Shown in pieces: positions 42,945 to 51,403 of a stretch of 64,000 nucleotides of DNA. The stretch lies in the NCBI GenBank assembly GCA_964647905.1, contig CAZYJR010000007.1:1-64000 (forward strand), written 5' to 3'. The notes beneath the pieces were generated by a model, which saw nothing but the letters and a program-made list of their open reading frames with translations, was not told the origin of the DNA and made no database searches. Origin of the DNA: CAZYJR01 sp964647905. GTDB lineage: Bacteria; Desulfobacterota; DSM-4660; Desulfatiglandales; HGW-15. The translations under genes were made by a program, and so were the position numbers. The first letter of the stretch is position 1. Every line of letters begins with the position of its first letter.

Positions 42945-43711
42945 GGGCATTCCCATTCATAATATTTCAATTCATATACACAGAAACACCTATAATCTCC
43001 ATCTTCACATATATAAGGATAAAAGTCAGCATATAATCCATCTATGCAATTATTATTTCTGTAATCTTCAGGGCAACGACTCTCATTAGTTGAAGAGCAT
43101 ATTCCGGGTACGCTTGCACAGTCCTCATGTCCCATCCAACTTGTCCAAGTCTTCTGGAATTGCATACGCTTACCCGATACCAACTCATAAAGAAAGTACA
43201 ATCCGTCTCCCGCCTGCTCCATATCATACCAGGACTCGGACCCGCTCAGCCCGCAGTACTCGCCCTTGAACACCCACTGGCCGTGATTCGGTTCGATCAC
43301 GCTGGCATGGCCTCCGTAACCGTTTTGCTCGGTCACACTGATGTCGGCCCCGCCACACGCGGTGCTGTCAGCGCAGATATGAAGGATCTCATTCTCTGAG
43401 TTTGTAACCGCGGTTGTGGGTCCCGTGGGGCTCCCGAAATGAAAACCGGTCCCTGAAACAGACCATTGAAAAGGTGGGGAGACGGCACCTTCTGTCTCCA
43501 GCCACACATCGATGCAGTCCCCTCTCTCTACACTGTCGCTGCTCTTTTGGATCTCCAGAGTGGGTAGCCACCCCTGGGGATAGGTAACCTGCTTAGGGAT
43601 GGTCGGCACAAAACATCCGTCCTGCCCCCATGCTTCCGAACTTAGGCGAAAAGTGTCAAGTCCAACAATTATAAGCAATGTAGGCAAGATAGTGAGCAAA
43701 AAAGATTTCAT
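42941..43711 (-). CDS. Exported cysteine-rich protein of unknown function
   Basis: 256 residues with a signal peptide (~1-29). Central region resembles an Ig-like strand set (DCIDVWLETEGAVSPPFQWS, ICADSTACGGADISV). The C-terminal ~60 residues hold about ten cysteines and many Tyr/Asp, ending KYYEWECP. No family recognised. It lies downstream of the RHS gene on the same strand and in sequence of lower GC, so it may belong to that accessory module. Confidence 0.6.
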   Translation of the reverse strand: MKSFLLTILPTLLIIVGLDTFRLSSEAWGQDGCFVPTIPKQVTYPQGWLPTLEIQKSSDSVERGDCIDVWLETEGAVSPPFQWSVSGTGFHFGSPTGPTTAVTNSENEILHICADSTACGGADISVTEQNGYGGHASVIEPNHGQWVFKGEYCGLSGSESWYDMEQAGDGLYFLYELVSGKRMQFQKTWTSWMGHEDCASVPGICSSTNESRCPEDYRNNNCIDGLYADFYPYICEDGDYRCFCVYELKYYEWECP

Positions 43712-43815
43712 GTAAACTCCTTTGTAAGCCCCCTAAAAATTTTCAGTAAGCTCCAGAAAAGGATATTTACGGACACAATAAATAGTTTTAATTAAATAAA
43801 TAAACATCGATGATT

Positions 43816-44076
43816 CTAAATTTTCAAAAAATGGATAATAAATTTATATAAAAGAACTATACCCACTATGACCAAACATATTCCCAAAAACAAGATCATC
43901 AAGTTAGAAATAACTTTAGTTATGTTACTATAAGAATCAGATAATCCTATCTTTCTAACAAAAAACGTATAATGTATATTAATAATTGTTTGATGTACGT
44001 CGGATTTCTTTAGAAGGAGTAAAACACCAAATGCAAAAGCAACTAAACCCGATATAAGCTCATTAAATATTGTCAT
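43816..44076 (-). CDS. Two-helix small membrane protein, candidate RHS immunity protein
   Basis: 86 residues from the ATG at 44076 (AGGA, 7 nt); a TTG at 44115 would overlap the RHS stop. Two hydrophobic helices (~8-22 and ~55-82). Strongly AT-rich, unlike the RHS core, and 28 bp behind it. Small membrane proteins directly after RHS tips commonly protect the producer from membrane-active tips; the immunity role is inferred from position only. Confidence 0.55.
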   Translation of the reverse strand: MTIFNELISGLVAFAFGVLLLLKKSDVHQTIINIHYTFFVRKIGLSDSYSNITKVISNLMILFLGICLVIVGIVLLYKFIIHFLKI

Positions 44077-44104
44077 TATTTTTCCTGGATATACTGTACA
44101 TAGT

Positions 44105-44452
44105 TTACCAATCAATTATTTTTATTGTATGCATAGCAGTAATAGAAGCCCCTATGCCTATTCCTAATCCAGCTCCAACATCAGCTGATAGTCCAGTTTG
44201 TTGTCCTAATCCGACACTTAACTCCCCACCAATTGGAACACCATAAACTGGATAGCCTCCACGCAGATTCCCCGTCACGCTAACTTGTTCACACGGATCA
44301 GACCAATGAAAAACTCCTGTTGCACCAGCACCGATACCAAAGCCAAACCCATAATATAAATGTACACCTGACGGTCCAACTTTTATACCAATTGCTCCTC
44401 CTGGACCTAGGACACCTGTCGCAGCTCCTGTGATGCCAATATCTATATGCCA
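44105..44452 (-). other. Variable C-terminal tip of the RHS protein
   Basis: Codes for the 115 residues after the DPRGL core end. GC drops sharply relative to the core. The tip is Gly/hydrophobic (HLYYGFGFGIGAGATGVF, GAGLGIGIGASITAM) with no known nuclease or deaminase motif; membrane insertion is a possibility. Confidence 0.6.
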
Positions 44453-47400
44453 CAATCCTCTAGGATCTATACTTTGTATTGGATCATTTAGACCGTAGAC
44501 GTAAGAGTTGATACCATCAATTGGTCCATAAGGATCCGGGCGGAGGTATCTGCCGGATATGGGGTCGTAGTAGCGATGATAGTTGTAGTGGAGGCCTGTT
44601 TCTGTGTCCTCGTACTGGCCGGGGAAGCGGAGGTGGTTCTCCACGGTGGAGGCCGGATGGACGGTCGCCCGGCCAAAAGGTTGATACATGGCTTCCCAGA
44701 TTATGGTGTTGGACTCGTCGGTCATCATGAGGGGGGTACCCAGCCGGTCATTGAGGTAATAGTAGATGTCGCCGGTTTCCGCGTCCGTTTTGGCGATCCG
44801 GATCTTCCCCATGTAAAGGTATTCCGACAATATGTTTCCATTGGCGTCGCTCTCCGCGATCAGCTTCCCCTCGGGATCATAGAGGAAAATCGTGGTATTC
44901 CCTTCAGCCTCTTTGACCGTGCGCTGGCCAAGAGCATTGTAAGTGTACTCGCCTAGTACGGATGCTCCTTGTTCCACCTTAACAAGGCGATTGTGTTGGT
45001 TGTATATGAGGGTTAGCTCTCCTATGCCGGTTGTGTTTCCGTTCTCATCGTATGAGAACTCTGTTTGGTCGGCTCCTGTTATTCGGTGGAGACGGTTGGT
45101 TCCTTCGATATAGGAATAGGATTCCGTGACACCATTTATGGTACGATTAGTTCTATTTCCGGCTGTATCATAAGTGTATTCAATCTCTCCATAACTGCCT
45201 TGTGCATGAATGAGATGGCCGAGGTCGTCGTATGTGAATGATTGGTTGTACCATGGCGTGTTGGTGCCGGCTATTTCGATAAGATTCAGGTTGTTGTCAT
45301 AGGTGTATATTTGTTCCATTCGACTGCCGGGATTGGCCACTTGTATGCATCCGCAATCGCCGAAATGGTTTTCCACCTCGCCTCCGGCCCCTGTCTCCAT
45401 GCCGTTGGGGAGACCGAAGGGCTCATATGTCAGATCGCTGACCAGGATGTTTGTGGTGGAGTCGTGTGTGGTGGATAGCCCTGACATGCGCCCCAAATCG
45501 TCCCGGGTGTAATTCAAGGTCCTGCCTGTGGGATAGGTCACGCTCATTAGCCGTCCCCCTGGGGAGTAGGAGCGACTGAAGGTATATGTATTGCTGGAGA
45601 TCGTAGTATTCGCTTCGATCAGGCGGCCTCGAGCGTCGTACTCAAAGGTAATCTGTCCGGACTCGTCCTGGATTCCGGTCATCCGCCCCAGGCCGAAGGT
45701 GCCTGTGTCATATGTGTAGGTGACGTTTTGATTGGGGTCGGGATAGGTCGCCGCCGCCAGCCGGTTCAGTGAGTCGTAATCAAAGGTTGCCCTGACCCCT
45801 CTTGAGTCCTCTTTGCTGATCAAGTTGCCGGCCTGGTCATAGGAATAGCCGGCGGCGCCCCTGTCGGGCGAGGTGGTCGAGATTAGGCGTCCCATATCGT
45901 CATAGGAAAAGGAAGTCTCCCGGCCTTTGGGGTCAATCACCGATACCAAGTTGCCCCGGCCGTCGTAGCCGTAAGTGATGATCGCATTATTCGGTTGAAC
46001 GATCTCGGTGATTCGGTTGAAAAGGTCATATCCGTATGTGGTCTCGTTTCCTTCGGGGTCTACCCTTGAGCTGATGTTGCCGCCGCCGTCGTAGTCGTAT
46101 TGGGTGAATGCGCCATTGGGGAGGATTTCCTTGAATAGCTTCCCCGGCATGGAAGGATGGTCATAGTCCCACTCCCTGAGATAGACTTGTGTGCCGTCCG
46201 GGGAGTGCTTGCTCATTCGGGTCCTGTTGCCCCGGGAATCATAGCCGTACTGGATATAGCTGCCTTCCGCGTCGGTTATCCGGGTCAACCTGCCGAAGTC
46301 TTCATCATAGGAAAAGAAGCGGGCTATTCCATCTTCGTCAATCATGGATTCCGGTTTGCCGGCGAGGTTGTAGGTCATGGTCCTCGTGCTTCCGTCGCTT
46401 TCATTGGTGACTTCCGTCAGGCGTCCCCGGCCGTCGTAGCGAAAGCTCAAGGATTGCCCGTTTACATCGGTCATCCAGCGAGGCCTCCCGGCCTCGTCGT
46501 AATTTGTGAAGGTGGTCGATCCGATCAGAGGCCGGTTGAGCTCCAGAAGATTCCCTGTGGCTGGGGCGTAACTGAAGCTCGTGGTATCAGCCGGCCCGGG
46601 CCTGGGGCCGTCGATGGCAACCAGTTGGCCTCTTTCGTTGTGGGTGAAGGAGGTGACATACTCGTAGGGCACGACATTGCCTGTCTCGTCTGTGGTGTAG
46701 CCCTGTTCAACAATGCGGTGCAGGAGCCGGCCCGGCACTTCGTTGGGAGTATCGTCGCCGTCGCTGTCGTAGTCCCACGTGGTCACCTTGAACCCGGCGC
46801 TCAGTACGCTGGCTTCGGTGCGGGACAGGGGCACATTGATTTCCGGGTGATAGGTATAGAGGATCGTTTTTTCCTCCGCCGTCCCATGAGCCACGATTAC
46901 CCTTCCCGGATTGCCCCGGGAGTCATGCTCCAGGTAGCGGGTGACTGCGTCGCTTGCGTATTCCACCTCGATGAGATTGAGGTCTTGGTCATAGACCCAT
47001 CTCATTGCATTGGCGTCCGTATACGGCGGCTCCGGCAGGCCGCTCATCGAGGAGATGCGCTTTCTGCCTCTGGCGGTGGTTAGGGTGTATGTTCGCTGGG
47101 TGCCGTAGTCGTCCGTCACATGAACAAGGGCGTCCCCCTCATAGATGGCGCTTACCCCTCGGCCGTTCGTACAAGAGTGGCCTACTGCGCGGTCTTGGGA
47201 GTCGTAGCTCCAGGTTTTCAGTAAATGGCCCGCCGGGTTTCGCTTCTCGGTCAAATTGTGGGGATCACCCGGATCCGAGTAGTCGTAGTTGAAGCCGGAG
47301 CCGTCGGCATAGATGACCTTGATCAGGTTACCCCCTGCGTACTGGTATGTGACCCACACGCCGTCCGGGACAGCCTGTGTTACAGGGCCCGTGATACGGA

Positions 47401-50400
47401 TCATCCTGCCTTCGCCGTCATGATGGAAATTGAGGGACCGGCCGCTGCCAAGATCCTGGACATTGGCCAAGCGGCCTTCTGTGTCATATCCGAGGCTGAG
47501 GCGGTTCCCCCTTTCATCCTCGATCCAGGTCAGCCTGCCCCCCTGGTCGAAGCAAAGCCTTGAGCCGTCCGGGCGGTGCCACACAAGACCTTCGGCCTCG
47601 GGCTCAACATAGCCGGGCTCGTTGAATACCCCCTTGTAGCTCCCTGTGTCCGTCTCCTCGAAATAGTGAGCGCGGCCTGTTTCATCCTCAATGCGGAGCA
47701 AGGACCAATCCTCGAGCGTGAAGTCGGCATCCAGTGAAGGGCTGTAGGTATGGTGCCACCCGTGGCCCAGATCCCCCTCTCTGTTGCTCAGGCTGTTGTA
47801 ACAAGCCTTGAACGAGACTCCGAGTGTGCAAGGGGAAGGGAATTGCAAGTCCATCCTATGTTCAATGGCGTTTCCGTTCAATATGCGCAGGCTCTCTGCC
47901 AGCAGTCCTCCCCCGCCCTCTTGCTCGTCTCTCCAGAGGCCCAGGTCGATGTCTTCAGGGGGTGAGACAACGCTTACCTGAACGGCGTCTTGGGCCGAAC
48001 CTCCCGGGCCGGTCACTGTGAGGGTGTAGGCGGTGGTCTCAGTGGGATAGACAGTGACCGAGCTTTCCGGTTCCACCTCTCCTATCTCGGGTTCTATAAA
48101 GGCCGTGTCAGCATGGGTGGATGTCCAGGTAAGGACTGAGAAGCCGCCAGGGCGGATTGAAAGGGGTGAGGCGGAAATCGATGCTGTGGGCTCCTGCGCG
48201 GTCTCCACGGCTATGGCGACCGGGTTTACCTGGTGGGGTGCGAGGTCGATCTCGTCGCTCCAGTATCGGCTTCCCTGGTAGTCGGCCCTGAAGGAGTAGA
48301 TGCCTTGGGGCAGGATGAACGAGGCCTCTCCACCGGTGCCGGTGTTTTGATAGAGCCCCAGGTAGGAGCCGCTCTCCGTGAAGGCGTAGACCCTTACGTC
48401 TTGAAGAGGGCCTGAGGAAGAATCTACCGTCACCTTGGCCTCGCCCGTTGGTATTTCCACGGTGGTATCCTGCCAGGTGAACTCCTGCGACCAGAAGCGT
48501 CCCGCCATGTAGTCGGCCCGGACCTTGTAGGGGCGCTCGGGGAGTTGAAAGGTCGCTTGGCCTGCCTGATCGGTGGTGAAGTAACGCCCCATATACGAGC
48601 CCGACGGGGTGAAGAGGTATACCCTGAGGCCCTGTTTTGGGTCGGATTGGTCACCGTAGACCCCGTTGACCGTTACGGTGACGTCCTGGTGCGGTATGGG
48701 GAGAGTGGCCTCCATGGTGGAGGGTACCTGGAAGACGTCGGTCCAGAATCGGTAGCCCAGGTAGTCTGCCCTGATCTTGTATGAGCCGTCTGCGAGGTCG
48801 AAAGAGACCCGGCCGTCCGCGCCCGTGGTCTGATGGAGCCCGAGGTAAGAGCCTGTCTCGGTAAAGGCGTAGCACCTGATGCCCTCGATGGGCTCGCCTG
48901 GAGCCCTTTCCACGGTAAGGGAAAAGGTGCCGCCGCCGGTGGAGATCTCGACCGGGTTTACCTGGTGGGGTGCGAGGTCGATCTCGTCGCTCCAGTATCG
49001 GCTTCCCTGGTAGTCGGCCCTGAAGGAGTAGATGCCTTGGGGCAGGATGAACGAGGCCTCTCCACCGGTGCCGGTGTTTTGATAGAGCCCCAGGTAGGAG
49101 CCGCTCTCCGTGAAGGCGTAGACCCTTACGTCTTGAAGAGGGCCTGAGGAAGAATCTACCGTCACCTTGGCCTCGCCCGTTGGTATTTCCACGGTGGTAT
49201 CCTGCCAGGTGAACTCCTGCGACCAGAAGCGTCCCGCCATGTAGTCGGCCCGGACCTTGTAGGGGCGCTCGGGGAGTTGAAAGGTCGCTTGGCCTGCCTG
49301 ATCGGTGGTGAAGTAACGCCCCATATACGAGCCCGACGGGGTGAAGAGGTATACCCTGAGGCCCTGTTTTGGGTCGGATTGGTCACCGTAGACCCCGTTG
49401 ACCGTTACGGTGACGTCCTGGTGCGGTATGGGGAGAGTGGCCTCCATGGTGGAGGGTACCTGGAAGACGTCGGTCCAGAATCGGTAGCCCAGGTAGTCTG
49501 CCCTGATCTTGTATGAGCCGTCTGCGAGGTCGAAAGAGACCCGGCCGTCCGCGCCCGTGGTCTGATGGAGCCCGAGGTAAGAGCCTGTCTCGGTAAAGGC
49601 GTAGCACCTGATGCCCTCGATGGGCTCGCCTGGAGCCCTTTCCACGGTAAGGGAAAAGGTGCCGCCGCCGGTGGAGATCTCGACCGGGTTTACCTGGTGG
49701 GGTGCGAGGTCGATCTCGTCGCTCCAGTATCGGCTTCCCTGGTAGTCGGCCCTGAAGGAGTAGATGCCTTGGGGCAGGATGAACGAGGCCTCTCCACCGG
49801 TGCCGGTGTTTTGATAGAGCCCCAGGTAGGAGCCGCTCTCCGTGAAGGCGTAGACCCTTACGTCTTGAAGAGGGCCTGAGGAAGAATCTACCGTCACCTT
49901 GGCCTCGCCCGTTGGTATTTCCACGGTGGTATCCTGCCAGGTGAACTCCTGCGACCAGAAGCGTCCCGCCATGTAGTCGGCCCTGACTTTGTAGGGGCGT
50001 TCGGGGAGGTTGAAGGTGGCCCGGCCTTCCGAGTCCGTGGTTAGATACCGCCCCATGTACGAGCCCGAGGGGGTGAAGAGGTAGACCCGGAGGCCCTGTT
50101 TGGGGTCGGCTTGGTCGCCGTAGACCCCGTTGACCGTGACGGTGACGTCCTGGTGCGGTATGGGGAGTGTGGCCTCCATGGTGGAGGGTATCTGGAAGAC
50201 ATCGGTCCAGAATCGGTAGCCCATGTAGTCGGCCCTGATCTTGTATGCGCCGTCTGCGAGGTCGAAAGAGACCCGGCCGTCCGCGCCGGTGGTCTGATGC
50301 AGGCCGAGGTATGAGCCTGTCTCGGTGAAGGCGTAGCACCTGATGCCTTCGATGGGCTCGCCGGGCGCCCTCTCCACGGTGAGGGAAAAGGTGCTCTCCT

Positions 50401-50494
50401 GTGAATGGAGAGGGGTGGTGGTGATGAGCAAAATGAGAAGAGAAGCCGCCGGGAACCAGAATGACTTTCGAGAAAACAGCATGACCTGCTCCAT
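44105..50494 (-). CDS. Giant secreted RHS/YD-repeat protein with N-terminal tandem beta-domains
   Basis: 2129 residues. Signal peptide (~5-31); residues ~34-765 are nine ~81-residue carboxypeptidase-regulatory-like modules arranged as three 244-residue units; one Ig-like domain (~770-855, SASPLSIRPGGFSVLTWTST); DUF6531-like start of the RHS part (SNREGDLGHGWHHTYSPSL); then over 20 YD repeats (Y-D-x-x-G-R/N) forming the shell; RHS core end DTETGLHYNYHRYYDPISGR and DPRGL at ~2014. The last 115 residues are a Gly-rich, AT-rich tip. Start may be ATG 50482. Sec export; probably a contact-dependent or surface toxin carrier. Confidence 0.9.
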   Translation of the reverse strand: MEQVMLFSRKSFWFPAASLLILLITTTPLHSQESTFSLTVERAPGEPIEGIRCYAFTETGSYLGLHQTTGADGRVSFDLADGAYKIRADYMGYRFWTDVFQIPSTMEATLPIPHQDVTVTVNGVYGDQADPKQGLRVYLFTPSGSYMGRYLTTDSEGRATFNLPERPYKVRADYMAGRFWSQEFTWQDTTVEIPTGEAKVTVDSSSGPLQDVRVYAFTESGSYLGLYQNTGTGGEASFILPQGIYSFRADYQGSRYWSDEIDLAPHQVNPVEISTGGGTFSLTVERAPGEPIEGIRCYAFTETGSYLGLHQTTGADGRVSFDLADGSYKIRADYLGYRFWTDVFQVPSTMEATLPIPHQDVTVTVNGVYGDQSDPKQGLRVYLFTPSGSYMGRYFTTDQAGQATFQLPERPYKVRADYMAGRFWSQEFTWQDTTVEIPTGEAKVTVDSSSGPLQDVRVYAFTESGSYLGLYQNTGTGGEASFILPQGIYSFRADYQGSRYWSDEIDLAPHQVNPVEISTGGGTFSLTVERAPGEPIEGIRCYAFTETGSYLGLHQTTGADGRVSFDLADGSYKIRADYLGYRFWTDVFQVPSTMEATLPIPHQDVTVTVNGVYGDQSDPKQGLRVYLFTPSGSYMGRYFTTDQAGQATFQLPERPYKVRADYMAGRFWSQEFTWQDTTVEIPTGEAKVTVDSSSGPLQDVRVYAFTESGSYLGLYQNTGTGGEASFILPQGIYSFRADYQGSRYWSDEIDLAPHQVNPVAIAVETAQEPTASISASPLSIRPGGFSVLTWTSTHADTAFIEPEIGEVEPESSVTVYPTETTAYTLTVTGPGGSAQDAVQVSVVSPPEDIDLGLWRDEQEGGGGLLAESLRILNGNAIEHRMDLQFPSPCTLGVSFKACYNSLSNREGDLGHGWHHTYSPSLDADFTLEDWSLLRIEDETGRAHYFEETDTGSYKGVFNEPGYVEPEAEGLVWHRPDGSRLCFDQGGRLTWIEDERGNRLSLGYDTEGRLANVQDLGSGRSLNFHHDGEGRMIRITGPVTQAVPDGVWVTYQYAGGNLIKVIYADGSGFNYDYSDPGDPHNLTEKRNPAGHLLKTWSYDSQDRAVGHSCTNGRGVSAIYEGDALVHVTDDYGTQRTYTLTTARGRKRISSMSGLPEPPYTDANAMRWVYDQDLNLIEVEYASDAVTRYLEHDSRGNPGRVIVAHGTAEEKTILYTYHPEINVPLSRTEASVLSAGFKVTTWDYDSDGDDTPNEVPGRLLHRIVEQGYTTDETGNVVPYEYVTSFTHNERGQLVAIDGPRPGPADTTSFSYAPATGNLLELNRPLIGSTTFTNYDEAGRPRWMTDVNGQSLSFRYDGRGRLTEVTNESDGSTRTMTYNLAGKPESMIDEDGIARFFSYDEDFGRLTRITDAEGSYIQYGYDSRGNRTRMSKHSPDGTQVYLREWDYDHPSMPGKLFKEILPNGAFTQYDYDGGGNISSRVDPEGNETTYGYDLFNRITEIVQPNNAIITYGYDGRGNLVSVIDPKGRETSFSYDDMGRLISTTSPDRGAAGYSYDQAGNLISKEDSRGVRATFDYDSLNRLAAATYPDPNQNVTYTYDTGTFGLGRMTGIQDESGQITFEYDARGRLIEANTTISSNTYTFSRSYSPGGRLMSVTYPTGRTLNYTRDDLGRMSGLSTTHDSTTNILVSDLTYEPFGLPNGMETGAGGEVENHFGDCGCIQVANPGSRMEQIYTYDNNLNLIEIAGTNTPWYNQSFTYDDLGHLIHAQGSYGEIEYTYDTAGNRTNRTINGVTESYSYIEGTNRLHRITGADQTEFSYDENGNTTGIGELTLIYNQHNRLVKVEQGASVLGEYTYNALGQRTVKEAEGNTTIFLYDPEGKLIAESDANGNILSEYLYMGKIRIAKTDAETGDIYYYLNDRLGTPLMMTDESNTIIWEAMYQPFGRATVHPASTVENHLRFPGQYEDTETGLHYNYHRYYDPISGRYLRPDPYGPIDGINSYVYGLNDPIQSIDPRGLWHIDIGITGAATGVLGPGGAIGIKVGPSGVHLYYGFGFGIGAGATGVFHWSDPCEQVSVTGNLRGGYPVYGVPIGGELSVGLGQQTGLSADVGAGLGIGIGASITAMHTIKIIDW
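48221..48952 (-). repeat. 732-bp in-frame tandem unit, copy 3 of the RHS N-terminal region
   Basis: 244 codons, practically identical at DNA level to 48953-49684. Encodes three carboxypeptidase-regulatory-like modules, each with a Y-x-R-A-D-Y block. Confidence 0.9.
48953..49684 (-). repeat. 732-bp in-frame tandem unit, copy 2
   Basis: Same length and almost the same sequence as 48221-48952. Shadow frames in both copies translate identically, so even silent positions agree: a recent duplication or gene conversion. Confidence 0.9.
49685..50395 (-). repeat. Diverged tandem unit, copy 1
   Basis: Identical to the other units from 49685 to about 49980, then diverged (for example DGAYKIRADYMG instead of DGSYKIRADYLG). 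The identity boundary marks a recombination end point. Confidence 0.85.
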
Positions 50495-50588
50495 CGGGGG
50501 GACCAGGCTTTTGTCTCATGGGGGGCTGAGGGGGGACACTTCATGCCTCTTGGTTGGGGGTCGGTAGCCTGTGCCGGCACTCTATTAG

Positions 50589-50630
50589 GCTCGTTTCCGT
50601 CCAGAAACGGCCCTTTCTCCCAATCTCGGC
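50589..50630 (-). repeat. Dispersed 42-nt repeat, copy B
   Basis: 37/42 match to 4311-4352. The core CGTTTC-TGGACG-GAAACG forms a small hairpin here. A shorter degenerate copy lies at 50788-50807. Confidence 0.7.
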
Positions 50631-50812
50631 GTCGATCCGCGGGGCTGGTCGTGCGATGTACTCCAGTACGTCTCCTCCCAACCCCTTGATTTGACTCGGG
50701 CCATCCTTGGCCCTCGCCCTTCGGGCACCCTAACGGGTGTCCCATTCCGCTGTCCTGCGGAATGGTCCTTGACCTTGGAAGAAATTGCTCGTTTCTGGCC
50801 TGGAAACCCGGT

Positions 50813-50843
50813 AGTGCCCATAAGGCATTTATGGATGGGCACT
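50813..50843. repeat. Intergenic hairpin
   Basis: AGTGCCCAT (50813-50821) pairs perfectly with ATGGGCACT (50835-50843). An alternative inner stem CCATAA/TTATGG overlaps it. Confidence 0.5.
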
Positions 50844-51403
50844 AGGCTCGGCTTTTGTGGACCGGCGAAATTCGACAGAGCAAAAGGCTTGCCATGACGG
50901 GGAAATCTTTTGTGGATAAGAGGGTTTCAGGGGGAGGGGAATACACAGGTGTTTGTTTTAATCTGATTTTCTTGATAGCAGTTTTTTGGCTCGGTCTCGG
51001 GTGAATGTAGTTCCCGGAAGTATGGTAGGTGCCTTTTGGGACACCGATGCACAGAAAAATGTGCTTTTGTGCCCAGAAATATGGGCGGGCCTGGAAATAG
51101 TTTGCAAAATCGACTAGATGTAGTTTTTTGAGTAGGTCTGCGAGCTGTCTCTTTCCGCCATCCTGGAGGCCTCCGGCAGCGAGGGAAAATGAAAGCCGGG
51201 CCCGCCGGGCCCGGCCGTGCAGCGAGTAGGGTGTTTGGACCATGTGCACAGAAAAATGTGCACTGATTCGAGAGACAGCTCGAATCCCTCTCGGCCGGGT
51301 AGACAGGAGGTTGCTTTACCCTGGGTGCAAATCGGGCATAGTATGCGTCCCTCGGGACGACCGCTCCGGGACCCATGGCGGAGGACTCAAAAGGAGAATC
51401 GGA

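Larger units (their letters stand above)
50495..51403. other. 909-bp hairpin- and repeat-rich non-coding region
   Basis: No supported gene. Contains dispersed repeat copy B (50589-50630), hairpins at 50740-50765 and 50813-50843 (9-bp stem), a 17-nt direct repeat (51048-51064 and 51245-51261), a perfect 12-bp inverted repeat (51141-51152 and 51271-51282) and a GC-rich stem (51195-51215). It precedes the MATE gene and may include its leader. Confidence 0.6.

Noticed and set aside
48221..50395. Possible CRISPR-like repeats
   Set aside because: The repeats are long, in-frame and contiguous without unique spacers; they are coding tandem units.
49383..50519. Long alternative minus-strand frame within the RHS gene
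   Set aside because: Repeat-derived Arg/Pro/His-rich shadow of the tandem units.
51278..51300. tRNA T-arm-like sequence (CTCGAATCCC)
   Set aside because: No acceptor, D- or anticodon arm could be placed around it.
51300..51403. Guanidine (ykkC-type) riboswitch before the MATE gene
   Set aside because: Conserved blocks of those classes were not found despite a suggestive GGACGACC segment.
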